The notes under the pieces: generated by a model
Told to the model about the DNA's origin: nothing
The model's input: the letters and a program-made list of their open reading frames with translations, nothing else
The model's database searches: none
NCBI GenBank assembly: GCA_002422085.1
Contig: DISZ01000001.1
Location: 222,595 to 286,594 of the forward strand
Reading direction: 5' to 3'
Origin: Rhodobacteraceae bacterium UBA6197
Lineage (GTDB): Bacteria > Pseudomonadota > Alphaproteobacteria > Rhodobacterales > Rhodobacteraceae
Length of the DNA stretch: 64,000 nucleotides
Translations under genes and position numbers: made by a program
Shown here: piece after piece, positions 38,459 through 47,394 of the stretch
How positions within the stretch are numbered: the stretch's first letter is position 1
Layout: the number at the start of each line of letters is the position of its first letter

Positions 38459-39331
38459 ATGGGCTATCAACTCGCGATCGGAGACCGGACCTATTCCAGT
38501 TGGTCACTGCGCGGCTGGCTGCTGTTCGAAAAGACCGGGATTCCGGTATCGGTCACCACGGCGCGGTTTTACTCGGATGATTTCAAACGACTTTTGACCG
38601 AATTCGCGCCTGCGCAACTGGTGCCGGCGCTGCGTTTGCCCGAGGGAATGGTGATCGCTGAAACGCTGGCCATCGCCGAGACGCTGGCCGAGCGACACCC
38701 CGATGCCGGGCTTTGGCCAGATGACCCTACCGCCCGCGCCATCGCCCGCTGGCTGACCGCCGAGATGCATGCCGGCTTTGGCGCGTTGCGCAACCATTGC
38801 CCGATGAATCTGAATGTCAGCTACACCGACTGCGCCCCGCCGGACGAAGTCTTGCTGGATTTGACCCGAATCGAAACACTTTGGGCGCAGGCGCGCGATC
38901 ACTTTGGTGCCGACGGGCCATGGCTTTTTGGCGCGTGGAGCGTGGCCGACGCTTTCTTTGCACCCGTTGCGGCGCGCATCGCGGGCTATAGCCTGCCGGT
39001 CGGGCCACAGGCTGCCGCCTATGTGGCGGCACAGCTTGCCGACCCCGCCTTTCGGCGCTGGCGCGCGATGGGCCAGGCCGAGGGCTACGATCAGCCGTTT
39101 TACCGGCGCGACTGGCCGACACAGCCATGGCCCGGCCCCGCGCCGCTGACCGCGACGCGCAGCGATGGCCCCTCGCTCAACGCCACCTGCCCCTATTCCG
39201 GCAAACCCGTCACCGATTTTCTGGCCCTCGAAGGCAGGATCTGGGGCTTTTGCAATGCGTTTTGCCGCGACAAGACCCTTGCCGACCCCGAGGCGTGGCC
39301 TGCCTTCATGGCCATGATCCGATCGCATTAA
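38459..39331 (+). CDS. Glutathione S-transferase with C-terminal YHS-like cysteine domain
   Basis: This 290-aa protein has a GST thioredoxin-like N domain (residues 1-80, start YQLAIGDRTYSSWSLRGWLL) and the all-helical C domain to about 215. The last 50 residues are separate and resemble a YHS-type metal-binding domain: Cys244 in CPYSGKPV, then GRIWGFC with Cys265, then Cys269 in CRDK, followed by ADPEAWPAF. This tail is not part of ordinary GSTs. The start ATG has GAGGGGG eight bases upstream. It is divergent from rpoH and followed by comM on the same strand. The likely substrate is unknown. Confidence 0.85.
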   Translation: MGYQLAIGDRTYSSWSLRGWLLFEKTGIPVSVTTARFYSDDFKRLLTEFAPAQLVPALRLPEGMVIAETLAIAETLAERHPDAGLWPDDPTARAIARWLTAEMHAGFGALRNHCPMNLNVSYTDCAPPDEVLLDLTRIETLWAQARDHFGADGPWLFGAWSVADAFFAPVAARIAGYSLPVGPQAAAYVAAQLADPAFRRWRAMGQAEGYDQPFYRRDWPTQPWPGPAPLTATRSDGPSLNATCPYSGKPVTDFLALEGRIWGFCNAFCRDKTLADPEAWPAFMAMIRSH

Positions 39332-39387
39332 CCCTTCCTAAACCTTCTTCTCCTAGCCGTTAACCTCGATTGGGAAGCAGGTGAACC

Positions 39388-40902
39388 ATGGTGGCGCGGG
39401 CCTATACGGTGGCCTTTGAAGGGGTCGAGGCACGGCTGGTCGAGGTGCAATGCGCCGTCGCACAGGGCATGCCGGCTTTCTCCATTGTCGGTCTGCCCGA
39501 CAAGGCGGTCTCAGAGGCGCGCGAAAGGGTTCGCGCGGCCTTGAACGCGCTGGCGATCGCGCTGCCCTCGAAGAAGATCACCGTAAACCTTTCGCCCGCC
39601 GACCTGCCGAAGGAAGGCTCGCATTTCGATTTGCCGATCGCTCTGGCGCTTTTGGCCGCGATCGAGATCCTGCCCCGCGATGCGGTCGAGGGCTGCGTCG
39701 CGTTGGGGGAACTGTCGCTGGACGGGCGGCTGGTCGCAGTGGCGGGCGCGTTGCCCGCCGCGCTGGCCGCCGCCGAGGAAGATCGTGCCCTGATCTGCCC
39801 GCGCACCTGTGGTGCCGAGGCCGCCTGGGTCGGTGCAACCCCGGTTTTCGCGCCTGCCACACTGGCCGAGGCAATCGCCCATTTCACCGGCCGCCAACCG
39901 CTGCCCCCCGCCGAACCCGGCGAGGTGGCAGCCTTGGCGGCACTGCGCGACATGCGCGACGTAAAGGGCCAGGAACGCGCCAAACGCGCGCTGGAAATCG
40001 CTGCCGCCGGGCGACACCATTTGCTGATGGTCGGGCCGCCGGGGTCGGGAAAATCCATGCTGGCAGCACGAATACCTGGCATCTTGCCGCCTCTTTCGGC
40101 GGCCGAGGCACTGGAAACCTCGATGATTCATTCTTTGTCGGGATTGCTGTCCGAAGGCGGAATTTCACGACTTCGCCCGTTTCGCGAACCGCATCACACC
40201 GCATCCATGGCGGCGATCGTCGGCGGCGGGCGAGGCGCAAAACCGGGCGAGATCAGCCTCGCGCACAATGGCGTGTTATTCATGGACGAGTTTCCCGAGT
40301 TCCCCCGCGCGGTTCTTGAAACCCTGCGCCAGCCGATCGAGACGGGCGAAGTCGTCGTCGCGCGTGCCAATGCCCATATCCGCTACCCCTGCCAATTCCT
40401 GCTCGTAGCGGCGGCAAACCCTTGCAAATGCGGGTATCTATCCGATCCGGCGCGCGCGTGCGCCCGTGCGCCAAACTGCGGCGAAGACTATCTGGGGCGG
40501 ATCTCGGGGCCGTTGATGGACCGCATTGATCTGCGCATCGAAGTGCCCGCCGTTGCCTACTCCGACCTCGAACTGCCGGCCACGGGCGAACCTTCGACAA
40601 GTATCGCAGCGCGGGTTACAGCGGCGCGGCAGCGTCAGACTGCGCGCTTTGCAAACCACCCCAAGCTGCGCGTCAACGCCGAGGCCGAGGGCGCGCTGCT
40701 GGAAGACATCGCCGCCCCCGATGCCGAGGGACGCGCCCTTCTTGCGCGCGTCGCGGACCGATTCGGGCTGTCGGCGCGGGGCTATCACAGGGTCTTGCGG
40801 GTCGCGCGCACCATTGCCGACCTTGATGGCGCCGACCGCGTGGCCGCGCCCCATATCGCGGAAGCGGTCAGCTTTCGGCTGGCATTGCGGATCGGGCGGT
40901 AG
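39388..40902 (+). CDS. comM: ComM/YifB family AAA ATPase
   Basis: This 504-aa protein is the Mg-chelatase-like ComM helicase, which aids branch migration during natural transformation and is found widely in bacteria. The N-terminal ChlI-type domain (1-170) holds SIVGLPDKAVSEARERVRAAL in its usual place. The Walker A is GPPGSGKS near residue 217, Walker B is VLFMDEFPEF, the sensor region LVAAANPCKCG, and the zinc-like cysteine set in NPCKCGYLSD plus CARAPNCG is present. The C-terminal LSARGYHRVLRVARTIADL is typical. Length is normal. Confidence 0.95.
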   Translation: MVARAYTVAFEGVEARLVEVQCAVAQGMPAFSIVGLPDKAVSEARERVRAALNALAIALPSKKITVNLSPADLPKEGSHFDLPIALALLAAIEILPRDAVEGCVALGELSLDGRLVAVAGALPAALAAAEEDRALICPRTCGAEAAWVGATPVFAPATLAEAIAHFTGRQPLPPAEPGEVAALAALRDMRDVKGQERAKRALEIAAAGRHHLLMVGPPGSGKSMLAARIPGILPPLSAAEALETSMIHSLSGLLSEGGISRLRPFREPHHTASMAAIVGGGRGAKPGEISLAHNGVLFMDEFPEFPRAVLETLRQPIETGEVVVARANAHIRYPCQFLLVAAANPCKCGYLSDPARACARAPNCGEDYLGRISGPLMDRIDLRIEVPAVAYSDLELPATGEPSTSIAARVTAARQRQTARFANHPKLRVNAEAEGALLEDIAAPDAEGRALLARVADRFGLSARGYHRVLRVARTIADLDGADRVAAPHIAEAVSFRLALRIGR

Positions 40903-40907
40903 CGGGT

Positions 40908-41855
40908 TTACATCGCGGCGCGCTTGTCCTCGATCACCTGCCAGATCTGCGCGGCGACATTCACGCCATCAAACCGTTCCAGCTCCAGAATGCCGGTGGG
41001 CGAGGTCACGTTGATCTCGGTCAGCCAGTTGCCAATCACGTCGATACCAACAAACACCTGCCCCTTTTCACGCAGCACCGGGCCGATGGTGGCGCAGATT
41101 TCGCGGTCGCGCGCAGTCAGACCGATCTTTTCGGGGCGCCCGCCGACATGCATGTTCGAACGGGTCTCGCCTGCCGCCGGCACCCGGTTGATCGCGCCGA
41201 CCGGATCGCCGTTGATCAGGATGATCCGCTTGTCGCCTTTCGACACATCCGGGATGAACTTTTGCGCGATCAGAGGCTCGCGGCTCAGGCTGACAAACAA
41301 CTCATGCAGAGAGGCGAGGTTGCGGTCGTTCGGGTCCAGCCGGAACACCCCCGCCCCGCCATTGCCGTAAAGCGGCTTGAGGATGATGTCGCCATGCTTG
41401 GCCTTGAAGGCGCGAATCGTTGCCAGGTCGCGCGCGACCAATGTCGGCGGAGTCAGGTCGGGAAAATTGAGCACCAGCAGCTTTTCAGGGAAATTGCGCA
41501 CCCAGAACGGATCGTTGACCACCAATGTCGCCGGGTGGATGCGCTCCAGCAGATGCGACGTGGTGATATAGCCCATGTCGAAAGGCGGATCCTGACGCAG
41601 CCAGACGACATCCCAATCCGCCAGATCCACTTCGACTTCATTGCCCAAGGTGAAGTGATTTCCCTTTTCACGCCGCACGGTCAGCGGCCACCCCCGCGCC
41701 AGAATGTGCCCTTCGCGGTAGGCCAGCTTGTCGGGCGTGTAGTAAAACAGCGAATGTCCGCGCGCCTGCGCTTCTTCCGCAATACGAAAGGTGCTGTCGG
41801 CGTCGATATTGATCGCACCGATCGGATCCATCTGGATTGCAACCTTCAAAGCCAT
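40908..41855 (-). CDS. gshB: Glutathione synthetase
   Basis: This 315-aa ATP-grasp enzyme joins gamma-glutamylcysteine and glycine to form glutathione. It begins LKVAIQMDPIGAINIDADSTF, in which the conserved MDPI is characteristic. Further signatures are LRQDPPFDMGYITTSHLLE, DIILKPLYGNGGAGVFRL as the ATP lid, and the metal site in FVGIDVIGNWLTEINVTSPTG, quoted in parts. Length is standard. GGGGG lies upstream of the chosen ATG; an in-frame GTG two codons earlier is possible. It is on the same strand as yraN and rsmI, 204 bp away. Confidence 0.96.
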   Translation of the reverse strand: MALKVAIQMDPIGAINIDADSTFRIAEEAQARGHSLFYYTPDKLAYREGHILARGWPLTVRREKGNHFTLGNEVEVDLADWDVVWLRQDPPFDMGYITTSHLLERIHPATLVVNDPFWVRNFPEKLLVLNFPDLTPPTLVARDLATIRAFKAKHGDIILKPLYGNGGAGVFRLDPNDRNLASLHELFVSLSREPLIAQKFIPDVSKGDKRIILINGDPVGAINRVPAAGETRSNMHVGGRPEKIGLTARDREICATIGPVLREKGQVFVGIDVIGNWLTEINVTSPTGILELERFDGVNVAAQIWQVIEDKRAAM

Positions 41856-42059
41856 GGGCACCCCCTTTTGTTAGCCCCTTGATGACGCAGGCCGCGCGGC
41901 GATGCAATCGCTCTGCGCGGCCTCACGGAGGGTCGGCCAGATCGGGCACGGTCGTGCAGGGATGACTACCAATTGACACACAAAATGGAACCTTGCCTGA
42001 CAAGCGGGCACGGGCCTGGTCCGATTTACGGCGGAGGAAGACCGCAAAGGATGTGAGAT

Positions 42060-42419
42060 TTACCAGTCCAGACCGAAAGCATTCTCCAAAACCTCGATCC
42101 GGCCTATCGAATCAACCAGCGCGACATCGAATCGCACCTCGGTCATCTGGCCTGCGGGTTCACCGGCAATGAATTCACTGGCCGACGCATAGATCCGGTT
42201 CATTTGGCGGCGCGACAGCCGCTCTACGGCGCGGGCATGACTGGCCGCCTTCTTGACCTCGATGAAGATCACCGCATCCCCGTCGCGCGCCACAAGGTCA
42301 ATCTCGCCTGCGGTGCCGCGCCAACGCTGTGCCGCGATCTGTCGACCACGACGCTGATAAAGTGCCGCAACCTGCGCCTCGGCCGCCAGACCACCATGAT
42401 AGGATACCGCACCACTCAT
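42060..42419 (-). CDS. yraN: YraN family (UPF0102) nuclease-like protein
   Basis: This 119-aa protein belongs to UPF0102, a small family with a restriction-endonuclease-like fold. The conserved core GEIDLVARDGDAVIFIEVKKA carries the Asp, Glu and Lys of a PD-(D/E)XK site. The N-terminal helix AAEAQVAALYQRRG is also typical. Its ATG overlaps the rsmI stop by four bases, so the two are coupled. The rsmI-lpoA-yraN neighbourhood is conserved in proteobacteria; here lpoA faces the opposite way. Its biological substrate is not known. Confidence 0.93.
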   Translation of the reverse strand: MSGAVSYHGGLAAEAQVAALYQRRGRQIAAQRWRGTAGEIDLVARDGDAVIFIEVKKAASHARAVERLSRRQMNRIYASASEFIAGEPAGQMTEVRFDVALVDSIGRIEVLENAFGLDW

Positions 42420-43297
42420 TCGTCTCGCTCCATCGCCAAGGCCGACTGATACACCTCGCGCCGGGGCAGTCCCAGCAGCTCGGCCACCTCGCTGGCCGCG
42501 TCTTTCACACTCATCCGGCCCAACCGCTCTTTCAGCGCCGCGGCAACATCCTCGGGCCCGGCGCGGCGCCCATGCGCCCGGTCCACCACCACCACTATTT
42601 CACCCTTGACCGGCTGGCCCGCATAGGCTGCGGCCAAGTCGGTCAACGTTCCACGACGCACTTCTTCAAAGCGCTTGGTCAGTTCCCGGCATATCGCAGC
42701 CTGCCGTTCACCGCCCAACTCTGACACCAAATCCCCTAACATTTCCCCAATGCGTTTGGGCGATTCGTAGAAAATCAGGGTCGCGGGGATCGTGGCGAAT
42801 TCGGCCAGCCATTTTTTTCGCGCGGATTTCGTGTTTGGCGGAAAGCCCGCGAACAGGAACCGATCCGAAGGCAACCCCGATACCGTCAGCGCGGCCAGAA
42901 CCGCCGACGGGCCGGGCGCGGCATAGACCGCAAAACCGGCCTCGATCGCGGCGCGGCCCAATTGATACCCTGGGTCGGCCACAAGCGGCGTCCCCGCCTC
43001 CGAGGCATAGGCGAGGCTCTTGCCCTCGGCCAGCTGGTGCAGAAGAAAGGGGCGTTGCGCCTCACCGTTATGATCGTGATAGGCCACCACGCGGCGCCCG
43101 TTCAGCGGCACGCCGTGGATCTCCATCAGGTGTCGCAGGGTGCGCGTATCCTCGGCCGCGATCACATCGGCATTTGCCAGAATGTCCAGGGCGCGCAGCG
43201 TAATGTCGCGCGCCGCCCCGATCGGCGTTGCGAGAAAATGTAGCCCCGGGGCCAGCGTTCCCGGCAAAGTTCCGCCCGGACGTCGTTCGCCTGTCAT
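42416..43297 (-). CDS. rsmI: 16S rRNA (cytidine1402-2'-O)-methyltransferase
   Basis: This 293-aa SAM-dependent enzyme methylates the ribose of C1402 in the decoding centre of 16S rRNA. It is a tetrapyrrole methylase-fold protein, recognisable by LHFLATPIGAARDITLRALD, VIAAEDTRTLRHLM, YASEAGTPLVADPGYQL and FLFAGFPPNTKSAR, all in the expected order. The start MTGERRPGG has a purine-rich stretch before it. It is translationally coupled to yraN and divergent from the LpoA-like gene, about 100 bp apart. Confidence 0.96.
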   Translation of the reverse strand: MTGERRPGGTLPGTLAPGLHFLATPIGAARDITLRALDILANADVIAAEDTRTLRHLMEIHGVPLNGRRVVAYHDHNGEAQRPFLLHQLAEGKSLAYASEAGTPLVADPGYQLGRAAIEAGFAVYAAPGPSAVLAALTVSGLPSDRFLFAGFPPNTKSARKKWLAEFATIPATLIFYESPKRIGEMLGDLVSELGGERQAAICRELTKRFEEVRRGTLTDLAAAYAGQPVKGEIVVVVDRAHGRRAGPEDVAAALKERLGRMSVKDAASEVAELLGLPRREVYQSALAMERDE

Positions 43298-43399
43298 TTC
43301 CGCCAATCCCGTGTCTGTTGCAAAGTTTACTTCGGGCCGCGAACCGCTTAGGGTTTGCCCGGTATTGCCCACTTGTATCCCCGACCCGAGGACTGTGCC

Positions 43400-44581
43400 A
43401 TGTTTGCCCTTTTGCGTAACCCCCGCAAGCCTTTGCTGAGAATCACGGCGATCTTGTCGGCGCTCTGGCTTGCTGCGTGCCAGCCCGTTTCAGGCGTTGG
43501 CGGCAACTCCGGCCCCTCGATCAACACGGGTGCGGCGGTGCCGGTGGCACTGCTGGTTCCCGCTGGGTCAGGCAACTCGGGCGACGAAGTCCTGGCACGG
43601 GCGCTGCATCAGGCGGCCGAACTGGCAATCGCGGACCTGCATGGCGTGAAGATTGACCTGCGGGTCTACAACACCGGCGGTTCGCCGGCGCAGGCGGCAA
43701 GGGTCGCCACTCAGGCGGTGGACGAAGGCGCCAAGATCATTCTGGGGCCGGTCTTTGCCGAGGCGGCCAATGCGGCCGGCGTTGCCGTGGCCTCTCGCGG
43801 TGTGAACGTGCTGTCATTCTCGAACAACACCGATATCGCTGGTGGCAACGTCTTTGTGCTCGGGCCAACCTTCCCCAACACGGCCGACCGTCTGGCCAGA
43901 TACGCCGCGTCAAAAGGCAAGCGCCGGATCATGGTGGTGCACGAACAAACCACCTCGGGCGACGTTGGCGCGCGGGCCATCGAGCGCGCAACAGCGCGAT
44001 CCGGGGCGGTGATGGCGGGCTCGACCTCCTTTCCCTTCTCGCAACAGGGCGTGATTGACGCGATCCCGGCAATCGCCACCAAGGCCAAGAACGGCGAGGT
44101 CGATGCACTGTTCTTGACGGCAGATACGGCAGGGGCGCTTCCGCTTTTGGCGCAGATGCTGCCCGAACAGGGCGTCAGCCCCAACATGGTCAAGTTTCTT
44201 GGCCTGACGCGCTGGGACATTCCGCCCGCGACACTGTTGCTGCCGGGCGTTCAGGGTGGCTGGTTCGCGCTGCCGGACCCGAACCTGAACCAACAGTTCC
44301 AGTCGCGCTATCAGGCCGCTTTCGGCGAGCCGCCACACCCGATCTCGGGATTGGCCTATGACGGCATTGCCGCGATCGGCGCCTTGGTGCGGTCTGGCAA
44401 TTCCGAAGCGCTGACACGCGGTGCGCTGACCCAAGGGGCGGGTTTTGTCGGGGTGAACGGCATCTTCCGGCTGCGCGCGGATGGCACCAACGAACGCGGT
44501 CTCGCCGTGGCCGAGGTCCGAAACGGCCAAGCCGTCGTGATTGACGCCGCCCCCAGAAGCTTTGGCGGCGCCGGGTCCTGA
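43400..44581 (+). CDS. LpoA-like penicillin-binding protein activator lipoprotein
   Basis: This 393-aa outer-membrane-type lipoprotein has a signal ending in the lipobox LAAC (Cys at about 27). The rest has the periplasmic-binding-protein fold of LpoA (YraM) C-terminal domains: VALLVPAGSGN, VDEGAKIILGPVFAEAAN, NVLSFSNN and the late GLAYDGIAAIGALVRSG. It lacks the N-terminal TPR-like domain of enterobacterial LpoA, as is normal in alphaproteobacteria. The position next to rsmI supports the assignment. It would stimulate a class A penicillin-binding protein, by family inference. AGGA lies upstream of the ATG. Confidence 0.85.
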   Translation: MFALLRNPRKPLLRITAILSALWLAACQPVSGVGGNSGPSINTGAAVPVALLVPAGSGNSGDEVLARALHQAAELAIADLHGVKIDLRVYNTGGSPAQAARVATQAVDEGAKIILGPVFAEAANAAGVAVASRGVNVLSFSNNTDIAGGNVFVLGPTFPNTADRLARYAASKGKRRIMVVHEQTTSGDVGARAIERATARSGAVMAGSTSFPFSQQGVIDAIPAIATKAKNGEVDALFLTADTAGALPLLAQMLPEQGVSPNMVKFLGLTRWDIPPATLLLPGVQGGWFALPDPNLNQQFQSRYQAAFGEPPHPISGLAYDGIAAIGALVRSGNSEALTRGALTQGAGFVGVNGIFRLRADGTNERGLAVAEVRNGQAVVIDAAPRSFGGAGS

Positions 44582-44610
44582 CCCGGCGGCCTGCCCTGAA
44601 CCGAGCCATC

Positions 44611-47394
44611 GTGACCCAAAGCAACACCGCCCCACAGGCCCCGCAGATCCTGGCCCCGGCTTCGTCCGGAGCAGACCCTTCCTTTGACCCCGCGACGCTG
44701 AGCCTCGGGATCGAGGCGGCGCTCGAGGGGGTCACTGACCACCGCGAAATCCGTGCCACAACGGTGCGTCTGCTGGCCAATGCCCGGCAAGAGGTGACCG
44801 AGACGATCGAGGCGCATTTTGCGGCTCACCCGCGGCGGGCGCGCTCGACCGTGCGCGCCTATTCGGCGCTGACCGATGCCACCGTCATCGCCGTGCTGAA
44901 CGTGGCAACGAACTATTTGCACCGACCGCCGAACCAAACGGAGGTCGAGCAGATCGCAGTGGTGGCGGTGGGCGGCTATGGGCGGGCCGAAATGGCGCCG
45001 CACTCGGATGTGGACCTGCTGTTCCTGACCCCCTGGAAGGTGACACCCTGGGCAGAAAGCGTGATCGAAAGCATGCTCTACATGCTTTGGGATCTGAAAC
45101 TGAAGGTGGGCCATTCGACACGCACGGTCGCCGATTGTCTGCGCCTTGGCCGCGAGGACTATACGATCCGCACCGCCCTTCTGGAGCACCGCTTTGTCGC
45201 CGGCCACGCGCCGCTTGCCGATGAGCTGCGCGACCGGCTGCGCCAGGATCTGTTTCGCGGCACCGGACCCGAGTTCATCGAGGCCAAGCTGGTCGAACGT
45301 GACGCCCGCCACAAACGCCAGGGCGGCCAGCGCTATGTGCTGGAACCGAACGTCAAAGAGGGCAAGGGCGGGCTGCGCGATTTGCAAACGCTCTACTGGA
45401 TTTCAAAATACATCCATCAGGTTGATCGTGCTGCCGAACTGGTCGGCCTCGGCGTCTTTGCCCCGGAAGAGTATCAGAACTTTGCACTGGCCGAAGATTT
45501 CCTTTGGGCGGTGCGCTGCCATCTGCATCTGATTTCGGGCCGCGCCAACGACCAGCTGACCTTCGACACGCAAGTCGAGGTCGCCCGTCGGATGGGATAT
45601 GAAGACACCGCAGGCCGCCGCGCGGTCGAGATCTTCATGCAAGACTATTTTCGACACGCGACCCATGTGGGCGAACTGACACGGGTGTTTCTGACCGCCC
45701 TCGAAGCACGTCACGTCAAGCGCCAGCCGATGCTGGAACGCATCTTTCGCCGGCGCCGCAAGCTGAAACCCGGCTTTCGCGACGACGGGAACCGGATGAA
45801 CATCGCCGACACCAAGGCCTTCTTGCAAGATCCGCTGAACCTGCTGCGTATCTTTGAAGAGGCGTTGCGCACCGGGATGCTGATCCACCCCGAAGCGATG
45901 CGGCTGGTGGCCGCGCACCTTGACCTGATCGACGACAAGATGCGCGAAGACCGCGAAGCGACGCGCATGTTTCTGGATCTGCTGTTGAAACACGGCAACC
46001 CTGAACGCGCCCTGCGCCGGATGAACGAACTGGGCGTGCTGTCCGCCTTCATCCCTGAATTCGAGCCGATCGTGGCGATGATGCAGTTCAACGTCTACCA
46101 CCACTACACAGTGGACGAACACACGATCCAATGCATCTCGACCCTCGCCCAGATCGAGCGCGGCGAGTTGATCGAAGAACTGCCGGTGACGTCGGGCATC
46201 CTGAAGGAAGGCATCAACCGCCGAATCATTTATGTGGCGTTGTTGTTGCACGACATCGGCAAGGGCCGCCCCGAAGATCACTCGATCCTGGGCGCGCAGA
46301 TCGCCCGGCGGGTGGCGCCGCGGCTGGGGCTGAACGTCGAGGAATCGGAAACCGTCGAATGGCTGGTGCGCTATCATCTGCTGATGTCGGATGTCGCGCA
46401 AAAACGCGACCTGGCGGACCCGCGCACGATCCGCGATTTTGCCAAGGTGGTCAAAACCAAGCGGCGGCTGGATCTGCTGACGGTGCTGACGGTCTGCGAT
46501 ATTCGCGGTGTTGGCCCCGGCACCTGGAACAACTGGAAAGCGATGCTGTTCCGCCGTCTGCATTCGGAAACCGCCGCCGCACTGGAGACCGGGCTTGAGG
46601 CCATCAACCGCAGCCAGCGCGTGGACAAGGCCAAGCGCGCCGTGCGCGAAGCCCTGCCCGGCTGGGATCAGAAAGACCTTCGCACTGAACTGTCACGCCA
46701 TTACCCGCCCTATTGGCAGGGTCTGTCGACCGCCACTCAGGTGGTCTTTGCGGGGCTTTTGAAAGGTCTTGGCGAAAACGAGATCCGGATCGACCTGCAC
46801 CCCGACGCCGACCATGACGCCACCCGCGCGGCCTTTGCGCTGGCCGACCATCCGGGCATCTTTTCGCGGCTGGCCGGCGCCTTGGCACTGGTTGGCGCCA
46901 ATGTGGTGGATGCGCGCACCTATACCTCGAAGGACGGTTACGCCACTGCCGTTTTCTGGGTGCAGGACAGCGAGGGCCACCCCTATGAGGCCGAACGCCT
47001 GCCCCGCCTGCGCGGCATGATCGAAAAGACGCTCGGAGGCGAGGTCGTTGCCCGCGAGGCGCTGAAAACCCGCGACAAGGTCAAGAAACGCGAAAGCCAG
47101 TTTCGTTTCCCGACGCATATCAGCATTGATAACGAAGGCTCGGAAATCTACACCATCATCGAAGTCGATACCCGCGACCGCCCCGGCCTGCTATATGATT
47201 TGACCCGCACACTGGCCAACAACAACATCTACATCGCCAGCGCCGTGATCGCGACCTTTGGCGCGCAGGTGGTCGATTCGTTCTACGTCAAGGACATGTT
47301 CGGCTTGAAGCTGCATTCCAAGCAAAAGCAGGCGGCGCTTGACAAGAAACTCCGTCAGGCGATCACCGAAGGCGCCGAAAGGGCGCGCAGCTGA
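44611..47394 (+). CDS. glnD: PII uridylyltransferase/uridylyl-removing enzyme
   Basis: This 927-aa bifunctional nitrogen sensor uridylylates and deuridylylates PII proteins in response to glutamine. The nucleotidyltransferase site is VGGYGRAEMAPHSDVDLLF (Gly-Gly at 121-122, Asp133 and Asp135), quoted here under twenty residues. The HD hydrolase site is LLLHDIGKG near 544-551. Two ACT domains, about 730-800 and 845-915, close the protein. The start is a GTG. The stop overlaps the murJ start (TGATG). Length and domain order are standard. Confidence 0.96.
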   Translation: MTQSNTAPQAPQILAPASSGADPSFDPATLSLGIEAALEGVTDHREIRATTVRLLANARQEVTETIEAHFAAHPRRARSTVRAYSALTDATVIAVLNVATNYLHRPPNQTEVEQIAVVAVGGYGRAEMAPHSDVDLLFLTPWKVTPWAESVIESMLYMLWDLKLKVGHSTRTVADCLRLGREDYTIRTALLEHRFVAGHAPLADELRDRLRQDLFRGTGPEFIEAKLVERDARHKRQGGQRYVLEPNVKEGKGGLRDLQTLYWISKYIHQVDRAAELVGLGVFAPEEYQNFALAEDFLWAVRCHLHLISGRANDQLTFDTQVEVARRMGYEDTAGRRAVEIFMQDYFRHATHVGELTRVFLTALEARHVKRQPMLERIFRRRRKLKPGFRDDGNRMNIADTKAFLQDPLNLLRIFEEALRTGMLIHPEAMRLVAAHLDLIDDKMREDREATRMFLDLLLKHGNPERALRRMNELGVLSAFIPEFEPIVAMMQFNVYHHYTVDEHTIQCISTLAQIERGELIEELPVTSGILKEGINRRIIYVALLLHDIGKGRPEDHSILGAQIARRVAPRLGLNVEESETVEWLVRYHLLMSDVAQKRDLADPRTIRDFAKVVKTKRRLDLLTVLTVCDIRGVGPGTWNNWKAMLFRRLHSETAAALETGLEAINRSQRVDKAKRAVREALPGWDQKDLRTELSRHYPPYWQGLSTATQVVFAGLLKGLGENEIRIDLHPDADHDATRAAFALADHPGIFSRLAGALALVGANVVDARTYTSKDGYATAVFWVQDSEGHPYEAERLPRLRGMIEKTLGGEVVAREALKTRDKVKKRESQFRFPTHISIDNEGSEIYTIIEVDTRDRPGLLYDLTRTLANNNIYIASAVIATFGAQVVDSFYVKDMFGLKLHSKQKQAALDKKLRQAITEGAERARS

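Noticed and set aside
41973..41978. TTGACA as a promoter -35
   Set aside because: No acceptable -10 lies 16-19 nt downstream, and no plus-strand gene starts nearby.
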